From contig JAGQVR010000024.1 in the NCBI GenBank assembly GCA_020437875.1, forward strand, positions 1-18,391: a DNA stretch of 18,391 nucleotides, given 5' to 3'. Source of the DNA: Flavobacteriales bacterium (lineage in GTDB: Bacteria; Bacteroidota; Bacteroidia; Flavobacteriales_F; PHOS-HE28). The notes beneath the pieces were generated by a model. The model saw only the letters and a list, made by a program, of their open reading frames with translations. It did no database searches and was not told the DNA's origin. Position 1 is the first letter of the stretch. Each line of letters opens with the position of its first letter. A program made the translations under genes and the position numbers. Of the stretch, positions 1 to 7,900 are shown one piece after another.

Positions 1-1496
1 CCGGTCATATCCATGATCGCCACGATGCCACGCCCTTCCAGCTGCGTGCCCTGGATGCTGATGTCGCCGTTGGTCGGGTTCGGGAAGATGCTCCAATCGC
101 TCGCCACCTCTTCGTTGACCGCTGTGCCTTCCGTCACCACCACGGTGTAGTCCTCCACGTCACCGTAGGTCGCGATGCCACAGGGGAGCAGGTCGCCCGT
201 GTACATCATGCGCACACGCATCCGCGTGGAACCCAGCGTGGCGGTCTCCGGCACATTGATCATGCCCGAGAAGGTCGCGGCTTCGTCCGCGGTCGTGAGT
301 TCGGTCATCTCGCCCTCGTCCTCGAAGTCACCGTCCTGGTTCCAGTCGATCCACACCGCACATTGGTCGCCATCGTAGAAGGCGTCCGGGTTGTTCGTCA
401 CCACGATGCTCACGGCGGTGCCGCGATCCACGCTCGTGCTCACGTCCGTGAAGTCCTGGTAGGTCGGTCCGCAATCCGAATCGTTGTCGATGCTACCGAA
501 GAGCACATTGGTCGTGAACTCATCGCAGCCCTCGGAGCCTGCTGCGCAGTACGTATCACACTCCGTGGCGCTCACACCGATGGTGTATTCCCCGGCCGGT
601 GCTATCGGTGCTGCCCCAGGAACGAGCACCACGTAGGTGCCGGGCGCGAGTTGCGCGAAGGTGACGGTGCAGGCATCGATAACGCCAAGGATCGGGTCCG
701 CGAAGCCGGCGCAATCCATCGCTATCGCATTGGCGAACTCACTGAACTCGGATCCTTCCACGCAGTAGTTCAGGGTCACATCGGCGCACTCGGTCACCGT
801 GAAGGCATGCCACACGGCCACGAGGCCGAAGTCGCTGTCCAGGGTCGCCCCATCATTGTTGCCGGCGAATTCGATGGAGCCTCCCACGGTCAATGCCTGC
901 GGCACCGCGTTGGCGCAATCGTCATTTGCGGGCGGCGCCACGCCATCCGTCACACAGATCGCGAAGGTCAGGTTCTCCGGAACAGGCACGGAATAGTAGT
1001 ACACACGGACCAGGTAGGTGCTCCCAACTGTCGTCGGGACAGTGAGTGTTTCGGTCAGGTCAAGGATCCCGGAGCCGGGGTCAGGGAAGTTGAGGTCGCT
1101 GCAACCCAGTGGCGTAGGATCCGCGCAACCACCGGCGAAGACCTCAACGACCACGTCATAGTCACCGTTCCCAAGGACATCCACCCGGGAGAAGTCGCTA
1201 CCCGCCTCGAACGAATACCAGACATCGAAGGCATCGGGAGAAGTGTAGAGGCCGCAGTTCTCCGATGCCGGCAACGACTCGGTCGCACCTTCGCTGTCAC
1301 CAGCGGTCATGACGCAGGTGGCCCCGACGGTGAGCGGGATGGCGTTGGCGCATTCATCGTTGACGGGGGCGGATCCGCGAAGCGCGTGCACCGCATCCGG
1401 TCGGCCCTCCATTCCTGGTTTCGCGGACTGCGCGTTCGCGATGGTGGTCATGGATGCCAGAAGGATCGAAAGAGGTAGTGTGGAATGGTTGAACAT
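1..1496 (-). CDS. Exported GEVED-domain protein with T9SS type A sorting domain (3' end cut by window)
   Basis: The minus-strand frame is open from an ATG at 1494-1496 to the left edge (498 codons seen, no stop), so the C-terminus is missing. The first 23 residues form a signal peptide (MFNHSTLPLSILLASMTTIANAQ). Two related modules begin with NDECANAIPL (about residue 46) and NDDCANAVPQ (about 190). From about residue 330 comes a GEVED-type domain with WIDWNQDGDFED and a closing GDVEDYTVVV near residue 443. The last visible stretch, WSIFPNPTNGDISIQ from about residue 468, is the start of a type A (Por secretion tail) sorting domain. The mature protein should cross the outer membrane through the type IX system and be released or anchored at the surface. 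Its ligand or activity cannot be read from these domains, since GEVED and NDxC modules are common in Bacteroidota surface proteins. It diverges from hutH across a 169-base gap. Confidence 0.88.
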   Translation of the reverse strand, partial: MFNHSTLPLSILLASMTTIANAQSAKPGMEGRPDAVHALRGSAPVNDECANAIPLTVGATCVMTAGDSEGATESLPASENCGLYTSPDAFDVWYSFEAGSDFSRVDVLGNGDYDVVVEVFAGGCADPTPLGCSDLNFPDPGSGILDLTETLTVPTTVGSTYLVRVYYYSVPVPENLTFAICVTDGVAPPANDDCANAVPQALTVGGSIEFAGNNDGATLDSDFGLVAVWHAFTVTECADVTLNYCVEGSEFSEFANAIAMDCAGFADPILGVIDACTVTFAQLAPGTYVVLVPGAAPIAPAGEYTIGVSATECDTYCAAGSEGCDEFTTNVLFGSIDNDSDCGPTYQDFTDVSTSVDRGTAVSIVVTNNPDAFYDGDQCAVWIDWNQDGDFEDEGEMTELTTADEAATFSGMINVPETATLGSTRMRVRMMYTGDLLPCGIATYGDVEDYTVVVTEGTAVNEEVASDWSIFPNPTNGDISIQGTQLEGRGIVAIMDMT

Positions 1497-1517
1497 GTGT
1501 CAGGTTTATCGAGGGCG

Positions 1518-1525
1518 CAAAGTTC
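1518..1525 (-). promoter_or_regulatory. Candidate Bacteroidota -7 promoter element for the left-edge gene
   Basis: Read on the minus strand the bases are GAACTTTG, one mismatch from the Bacteroidota -7 consensus TAnnTTTG, 21 bases before the ATG. A second possible box, TACCTTTC, lies further upstream at 1562-1569. No clear -33 TTG partner was found for either, so this is only a candidate. Confidence 0.35.
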
Positions 1526-1634
1526 CGTACCAAGGACATGCACTTGGGACGACCAGCCGGCGAAAGGTACGTGCGGTTCGTTCCGGGACCGATGGAATGT
1601 GCAGCATGATGGGCCGTGAATGGACCAACGACCG

Positions 1635-1642
1635 CATCTTTG
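1635..1642 (+). promoter_or_regulatory. Candidate -7 promoter element for hutH
   Basis: CATCTTTG differs from the TAnnTTTG consensus at one position and lies 23 bases before the chosen ATG of hutH. Transcription starting about 7 bases downstream would leave a leader of roughly 15-17 bases. It would also exclude the upstream ATGs at 1606 and 1609, which supports the start at 1666. No convincing -33 element was seen. Confidence 0.35.
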
Positions 1643-1665
1643 GGCCATTCAACGAACTCAAGAGC

Positions 1666-3192
1666 ATGGCGAAGAAGAAGTCCCGAGCGGGGAAGAGGAT
1701 CGACCAGGTGGCCGTGATCACCACCATGGGCATGGACCTGGAGACCTTCACCGATGCGCTTGACGGTAAGTTGAAGCTGGCGCTGGCACCCGATGCGGTG
1801 AAGGCGGTGGAACGTGCCCATCGCTACCTGAAGGATAGGCTCAAGCGGAGTGAGGCGCCCATCTACGGGGTGAACACGGGCTTCGGTTCGTTGTACGACA
1901 AGTCCATCGCGCGCAAGGACCTCGTGCAGTTGCAGCGCAACCTTGTCATGAGCCATGCCTGTGGGAGTGGTGAGCCTGTGCCAGCCGAAGTGGTTCGCGC
2001 CATGCTGGTACTGAAGGTCCAGAACATGGCCTTCGGGCACAGTGCGGTTGCGCCTGCCACCGTGCAACGCTTCATCGACATGTACAATGCGGATATGCTG
2101 CCGGTCGTGTACGAACGGGGATCCCTGGGCGCATCCGGAGACCTGGCACCGTTGGCTCATTTGAGCCTGCCCTTGCTCGGCCTCGGGGAGGTGACGATGG
2201 GCGGGAAGCGGTTGAAGAGCGCACTGGCGCTGAAGAAGCTGGGTTGGAAGCCGCTCGAACTGGGGCCCAAGGAAGGGTTGGCGTTGTTGAACGGGACCCA
2301 GTTCATGAACGCCTATGCCGCATTACTCGTGCAGAAGGCCACGCGCCTGGCGCAATTGGCCGACGTGATCGGTGCGGTGTCACTCGATGCCTTCGATGGC
2401 CGCCTCGAACCCTTCCATGCCTCGGTGCATGCTGTGCGTCCCCACCCCGGACAGGCGGTGGTGGCGGGCCATTTCCGGGAGCTGTTGCGGGGCAGCGCGC
2501 TCATCAAGCGGGCGAAGGCCCATGTGCAGGACCCGTATTCCTTCCGTTGCATCCCGCAGGTGCATGGCGCCTCCCGCGATGCCATCGCCTATGTAGAGCG
2601 CGTGGTGGGACGTGAGCTGGAAGCGGTGACCGACAATCCGACCGTGTTCGATGACGAGGACCTCATCATCAGCGCAGGCAACTTCCATGGGCAGCCGTTG
2701 GCCCTGGCCTTGGACTTCCTGGCGATCGCGGTGGCCGAGTTGGGTAGCATCAGCGAACGCCGTACCTACAAGTTGATCAGCGGCCAACGAGGGCTTCCGG
2801 CCTTCCTGGTGGCCGAACCCGGCCTGAACAGCGGCTTCATGATCCCGCAGTACACGTCGGCTTCGCTCGTGAGCGCCAACAAGCAACGCGCGATGCCGAA
2901 CAGTGTGGACACCATCGACAGCAGCAACGGGCAGGAGGACCATGTGAGCATGGGAGCGGCCGCGGCCATCAAGACCTGGCAGGTGGTGCACGACGTGGAG
3001 CGGGTGCTGGCCATCGAACTGTTCACGGCCGCCCAGGCGCTCGAGTTCCGGCGCCCGGACAGAAGCTCTGCAAGGCTGGAGTCCTTCATCGCCGCCTTCC
3101 GTGAACGGGTGCCCTTCGTGAAGGTGGATACGGTGATGCATGACCTGATGGAGGAGGCGCTCGCTTTCGTCCGAACGGTGCCGGTCAGCTAG
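1666..3192 (+). CDS. hutH: Histidine ammonia-lyase
   Basis: A 508-residue protein of the usual length for histidine ammonia-lyase, the cytoplasmic enzyme that deaminates L-histidine to urocanate in the first step of histidine breakdown. The Ala-Ser-Gly triad that cyclises into the MIO cofactor is at residues 156-158 in the context GSLGASGDLAPLAHLSLPL. Other family landmarks are YGVNTGFGSL, NLVMSHACGSGE, LLNGTQFMNAY, YSFRCIPQVHG, TDNPTVF, GNFHGQPLALALD and SNGQEDHVSMGA. The SHACG and APLAHLSLP context fits histidine rather than tyrosine or phenylalanine lyases, although substrate is not proven by motifs. The frame stays open upstream to 1309, but homology starts just after the ATG at 1666; ATGs at 1606 and 1609 are weaker alternatives. 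No hutU, hutI or hutG lies nearby; the gene instead overlaps a hydrolase by one base (TAGTG). Confidence 0.95.
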   Translation: MAKKKSRAGKRIDQVAVITTMGMDLETFTDALDGKLKLALAPDAVKAVERAHRYLKDRLKRSEAPIYGVNTGFGSLYDKSIARKDLVQLQRNLVMSHACGSGEPVPAEVVRAMLVLKVQNMAFGHSAVAPATVQRFIDMYNADMLPVVYERGSLGASGDLAPLAHLSLPLLGLGEVTMGGKRLKSALALKKLGWKPLELGPKEGLALLNGTQFMNAYAALLVQKATRLAQLADVIGAVSLDAFDGRLEPFHASVHAVRPHPGQAVVAGHFRELLRGSALIKRAKAHVQDPYSFRCIPQVHGASRDAIAYVERVVGRELEAVTDNPTVFDDEDLIISAGNFHGQPLALALDFLAIAVAELGSISERRTYKLISGQRGLPAFLVAEPGLNSGFMIPQYTSASLVSANKQRAMPNSVDTIDSSNGQEDHVSMGAAAAIKTWQVVHDVERVLAIELFTAAQALEFRRPDRSSARLESFIAAFRERVPFVKVDTVMHDLMEEALAFVRTVPVS

Positions 3193-3863
3193 TGGACGCT
3201 TATCTGATACCCGGACTGGGCGCCGATCACCGGCTGTTCGCACGCCTGAAGCTCGACGACGTATCGGTCCATCACCTGGATCATCCAGCTCTGCCGCGCG
3301 GCTCCACGCTGAAGGACTATGCCGCTGCACAGGCTCTCCGGATCGATACGACAAGACCGCATGTCCTCGTGGGGGTGAGCATGGGTGGGATGGTGGCTCA
3401 GGAACTTGCCGCGATCACTGGTCCAGCGCTGGTCATCCTCATATCCAGTTGGAAAGGCCCGGACGAGATGCCATGGTCCATCCGCCTCTTGCGGGGCACA
3501 CACCCGGAGCGCGTGCTCTCACGTGCCGTGATCGACCGGAGCCTGCCAGTGGTCCGTTGGGAGATGGGCGTTACCCGACCCGAGGACGCCACGCTCTTCG
3601 ACGCCTTGGTGAAGTCCTGTCCGGTGGAGGACCTGAAGACGCAGATCAACGCCTGCCTCACCTGGTCCGGACCCGAACGACGGGTGGATCAGCTCGTGCA
3701 TATCCATGGCGACAAGGATCGGTTGATGCCCATCGGATCGATCAAGGAACCCGTGGTCATCAGCGGCGGAACGCACTTCATGGTCTTCAACAAGGCAGGA
3801 GAAGTGGCCAGGGCCGTGAACGATGCCTTGTTGCGCGTGAGGCCTGTCAGTTCCTCAACTTGA
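3192..3863 (+). CDS. Small alpha/beta hydrolase
   Basis: A 223-residue alpha/beta-hydrolase-fold protein without a signal peptide, presumably cytoplasmic. The oxyanion-hole loop is near IPGLGADHRLF (residues 6-16). The nucleophile elbow GVSMGG puts the catalytic serine at residue 63. HGDKDRLMP supplies the likely acid, and GGTHFMVF near the C-terminus supplies the histidine, so the triad looks complete. The cap region between strands is short, giving a protein smaller than most esterases of the fold. The GTG start at 3192 overlaps the hutH stop in the string TAGTG, which implies co-transcription and probably translational coupling. The substrate cannot be inferred; esterase, thioesterase or lactonase activity are all possible. 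The last 17 bases overlap the 3' end of the convergent tonB gene. Confidence 0.85.
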   Translation: MDAYLIPGLGADHRLFARLKLDDVSVHHLDHPALPRGSTLKDYAAAQALRIDTTRPHVLVGVSMGGMVAQELAAITGPALVILISSWKGPDEMPWSIRLLRGTHPERVLSRAVIDRSLPVVRWEMGVTRPEDATLFDALVKSCPVEDLKTQINACLTWSGPERRVDQLVHIHGDKDRLMPIGSIKEPVVISGGTHFMVFNKAGEVARAVNDALLRVRPVSSST

Positions 3864-4710
3864 ACACGATGGGCAGGGCGTAGCGCACGTCCACTTCGCG
3901 CTTGTTGAAGCGGCCGGGCTTCCACTTGATCATCTTGCGCACCACGCGCAGCGCCTCGGCATCCATGGTCGGGCTCACGCCTTGAAGGATGCGGACGTCG
4001 GAGACCGACCCATCGGAGCGGATGATGAAGCCCACGGTGACACGCCCTTCGCGCCGTGCGGTGATATCGATGTCCGGATAGTGCACCTCGTTCTTCAGGT
4101 ACTTGTACAAGGCAGGGTCTCCGCCAGGATATTCAGGCATCGCTTCCAACTCCCAGCCGTCCTTCACACCGAAGTCGGTCCCACCGCTCGTACCGCTTCC
4201 ACCACCGGCATCGGGTGCAGGGTCGGGGTCCGGGTCGCCACCTTTCCCGGGGCCTGGATCGGGATCAGGTGTTGAGGGTACGGTGTCCACCGCGTGCTGC
4301 GGGATGGAGTCGACCGCCACGATCGGTCCGATACCCTTGGCTCCGCCACCAGCAGGCTTGGGTGCAGGCGGGGTAGGCGCCGGGTCGGCCTTGCGAGCAA
4401 GAGCAACATCCACCACCTTGAGCATCTCGTCATCAATGGTGACCATGGGAATAAGGGGGGGAGCAGCCACTTCCCCGGGGAACAGGTGGGGCAGTGCAAC
4501 CGCACCGCCGAGGAAGCCCAGAGCGATGAGGAAGGCGAGCAACACGGTGCGATGGTGTTCCCGCCGCATCGGGTAGGCCCCGTAGTCCTTGTTGCGGTCA
4601 AGGAAGACGAGCTCGTTGCGCTGTGCGGACAGCACGTTGTTCCAGCCGGACTCCGCGGCCAGCAGGATGGTGATGGAGAGGATCGCGAGGATGGCAAGCA
4701 GAGTGATCAT
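3847..4710 (-). CDS. Energy transducer TonB
   Basis: A 287-residue inner-membrane protein that couples proton-motive force, via ExbB/ExbD, to TonB-dependent outer-membrane transporters. The motif RNELVFLDRNKDYGAY (residues 31-46) followed by a membrane helix at about 54-75 is the usual N-terminus of one Bacteroidota TonB class. A Pro/Asp/Gly-rich periplasmic linker spans about 108-175 (DPDPGPGKGGDPDPDPAPD). The C-terminal domain (about 192-287) has MPEYPGGDPALYKYLKNEVHYP, GRVTVGFIIRSDGSVSDVRI and the ending DVRYALPIVFKLRN. The ATG at 4708-4710 adds an unusual hydrophobic N-terminal stretch (MITLLAILAILSITILLA). A GTG at codon 26 (4633-4635) would remove it, so the start is uncertain. exbB, exbD and receptor genes are not in the window. 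The gene is divergent from the giant PKD gene and convergent with the hydrolase. Confidence 0.9.
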   Translation of the reverse strand: MITLLAILAILSITILLAAESGWNNVLSAQRNELVFLDRNKDYGAYPMRREHHRTVLLAFLIALGFLGGAVALPHLFPGEVAAPPLIPMVTIDDEMLKVVDVALARKADPAPTPPAPKPAGGGAKGIGPIVAVDSIPQHAVDTVPSTPDPDPGPGKGGDPDPDPAPDAGGGSGTSGGTDFGVKDGWELEAMPEYPGGDPALYKYLKNEVHYPDIDITARREGRVTVGFIIRSDGSVSDVRILQGVSPTMDAEALRVVRKMIKWKPGRFNKREVDVRYALPIVFKLRN

Positions 4711-4935
4711 GACATCGGTGGTTTGTGGTGGAACGGTCGGCCCGCTTGTTGTTGTACACGCAAGGCCCGGAATGCGTTCGATCAGCGAGGAACGGTGGCT
4801 TTCGGGGAAGGAGCGTGAGGCAACGATCAGTGTCGCTGCCCCGTCTTCTTCACAACGAACCCGTTGGTATCCAAGCCCTCGGACCCGCTCTCCCCGCTTG
4901 CGAGGCCGGTACTTTCGTTCACTGGACCATTCGTA
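4711..4935. other. Divergent intergenic region between tonB and the giant PKD gene
   Basis: About 225 bases between two divergent starts. On the plus strand it contains the TACTTTCG box. On the minus strand I found no good TAnnTTTG match before the tonB ATG. No small gene or RNA structure stood out; open frames here are continuations of shadow frames of the two neighbours. Confidence 0.5.
4910..4917 (+). promoter_or_regulatory. Candidate -7 promoter element for the giant PKD protein
   Basis: TACTTTCG matches TAnnTTTG at all but one fixed position and lies 26 bases before the proposed TTG start at 4936. The same eight bases recur at 11014-11021, again just before a start codon. The position would rule out the longer reading from a TTG at 4864. 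A -33 partner at the usual spacing was not seen. Confidence 0.45.
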
Positions 4936-7900
4936 TTGGAGCTGAGAAGGCTGTTCATAGTCGTCGCCGCGTTCGGAACGGGAGCTGTTGCTCCGATGTT
5001 CGGGCAATGCACCGCTGATGCCGGGCCTGCAACGGCCACGGTCTGTGGCGGACAGCCGCTCACTTTGAACGGAGCTGGAACAGGCGCTGCTCCACTGAGC
5101 TACAGTTGGTCCGGCTCCTCCAACCTCACCAACGCGAACAGCGCGAACGCCACCTTCCTGCAGCCGGTTCCGGTGAACAGCGCCTTGTCCGTGAACCTGA
5201 CGCTCACGGTGACCGATGCCAATGGTTGTGTGGCCACCGACGTCATCGCCGTGACGGTGAACGTGACACCCCGCGCGTCGTTGACGAGCCCCGATGGCAA
5301 CCCGGACCTGTACACGGCGCCCGATGGGAGCAGCTTCGCCCTCTGTGGTACCGGCCTTGGAACCTATCCCTTCCAATTCGCTGATGCGAGCACGGCACAA
5401 GCAGGGGCCAGCTATTCGGTGGATTGGGGTACGCCGCCTTCCCCCTATGCGCCACCTGCCGGAGGTTGGTCCCAGAACCATGACTATCCCATCGGGCTGC
5501 ACACGATCAACTACACGATCTCGGGGCCGGGCGCCTGTTCCCACACAGCCAGCTACTCCGTCTTCCTCGGAAGCAATCCTTCGGTCGGTACCAGCAACCC
5601 GGGGAATACGGTGGTGTGCTCAGGCACCGAACTGGTGTTCCCGTTGAACAACACCTCGGGCAATTCCCCGGGAACGATCTACGAAGTGGATTACGGCGAT
5701 GGCAACGGGACTTCCTTCACGCATCCGCCGCCAGCCAGCGTTTCCTACGGCTATCCGAACACCAACTGCCCGGGGGCGCCGTACATCTTCCGGGTGGACG
5801 CGATCACGCCCTGTCCGATCACCTCCTTCGCAACAGCTGGCCCCATCTACATCACCGACCAGCCTCAGGCCTCCTTCACGATGTCCTCGGATACGGCCTG
5901 CGCGAACAGTTCGGTGACCTTCACCAACACGAGCTCCGGTGTGGGTGGTCCGTCGTGCAACCAACCTACACGCGTATGGACGATCTCTCCAGCGATGGGC
6001 TGGAACGCTACGGGGCTGGGGGCACTGAACGGTAGCACGCAGCCCAACCAATGGACGAATGGATCGAACAGCATCGGCGTACAGTTCACGCTACCGGGTA
6101 CCTATTGCATCACCCTGAACGTGGGCAACAATCTCTGCGGGACTGACGAGGTGGAGCATTGCGTGTGCATCGAAGGACCGCCGCAGCCATCATTCACGGT
6201 AAGCCCGGTCATGGGATGTGCGCCCTTCACAGGGGTGGTGGACAATACGAGCGTGAGCCCGAACAGCTGTCTCACCACCTTCGATTGGTCGGTGAACACG
6301 TCCGGAGGTGCCTGCGGAAGTGGACCGGCATGGAATTATACCGGTGGTACGAATGCCACATCCGTGGAACCGCAGTTCCAATTCACGCAGGCGGGAACCT
6401 ACTCCGTGCGCTTGCAGGCCACGAACAGCTGCGGCACCTTCCAGCAGACCGAGGTGGTGACGGCCCACGCACCACCACAGGTCGATGTTGCCGCACTTGG
6501 GACAGGCACCTGCGCCGGAGATTGCGTGGACCCGAGCGCGGTGGTGCAGGATTGCGGGGCGCCGATCAACACCTATGCCTGGACCTTCAGTGGTGGCACG
6601 CCGAACACGGCGAATACGCTGGTTCCTCCATCCATTTGTTTCAGTGCTGCCACGAGCTCGTCCATCGCGCTCACCGTGACGAACGCGTGCGGTTCCGCGA
6701 CGGATGTGACGACCCTTGCGGTAGGAACGGTACCTGCTGCGCCGGTGATCGCGTCGAACAGTCCGGTATGTGCCGGCCAGATCCTGTCGCTGTCCGCCAA
6801 TGCCATCCCTGGCCTCACCTACCAATGGACGGGCCCGAACGGCTTCTCGTCGGACCAGCCCGCGGTGACCATCCAAGGCGTCACGGCGGCCAGCGCGGGT
6901 ACCTACAACGTGGTGGCGATCACCAACGGTTGTGCAGGTCCCTCGGCAACGGTGGATGTGCAGGTGATCCCTGCGCCGGCGCTCACGGTGACACCGGCAA
7001 GTGCTGCGATCTGCAACGGTGCATCGGCAAGCTTCACGGTGAGCGGAGCAGGGAATTACCAGTGGTACATCGGGAACACGCTCGTAGGGACCGGTCCGCT
7101 CTTCAACACCAGCCCGGCGATCAGCACCACGTACACCGTGACGGGAAGCACGGGCGGCTGTCCGGGAAGCGCCACCGTACCGGTCACCGTGTTCCCCATC
7201 ACCAACGTGAATGCTGGTGCGGACCGGATCGAATGCGACCAGGCGATCCCGGTGAACTTGAACGGTTTCCCTTCGCCTGGGACGTGGAGTGGCCCGAATG
7301 TCACGGCCGCGGGGGTGTTCACACCGGTACCCGGCCAGCTTGGTCCGGTCACGCTCACCTACACCCATGTGGATGGCAATGGTTGCACCAACTCGGACCA
7401 GATGGTGGTCACGGTGCAGGACCTGGTGGTGGTGGCCGATGCGGGGAATGATGTGACCCTGTGCGAAGGCGGTCCCACCGTGAACCTGCCTGCCACACCC
7501 GCTGGAGGAACGTGGAGCGGTGCGGTCGCGAACGGCCAGTTCACCCCATCCACGGCAGGCGACTTCACAGCGACGTATTACTACGGGACCGGTACCTGCG
7601 CGACCTCGGACCAGGTGAACATCGAGGTGCTCCCGGCACCGGTGCTCAACCTGACGTCCGTTCCAGCCATGTGCATCGATGCAGCGCCTGTCGCGTTGAC
7701 GGCCACACCGGCTGGAGGGACCTGGAGCGGAAATGGCGTGACCGGGCCGTCCTACACCTTCGACCCAGCTGCCGCGGGTGCAGGGCAGCATATCCTGAGC
7801 TACGCGTTCACCGATCCAGCTGGATGCTCCAGCACAAGCAACATCCAAGTGACGGTGAGCGCTTTGCCGGTGGTCGACGCTGGAAGTGATGTTCAACTCT

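Noticed and set aside
363..1478. 371-codon plus-strand open frame at the left edge
   Set aside because: It is antisense to the GEVED-domain T9SS cargo gene, which has recognisable domains; this frame has none.
1309..1665. N-terminal extension of hutH from 1309 or from ATGs at 1606/1609
   Set aside because: The family length is reached from 1666, the added residues show no homology and overlap the divergent gene, and a -7-like box lies at 1635-1642.
3838..3857. Possible hairpin TGAGG...CCTCA at the hydrolase/tonB junction
   Set aside because: Only five base pairs with a ten-base loop and no U-tract; too weak to call a terminator.
4711..5544. Upstream extension of the tonB frame to a Met at 5544
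   Set aside because: The extra residues overlap the 5' end of the giant gene and have no TonB-like or other recognisable sequence; homology begins just after the ATG at 4710.
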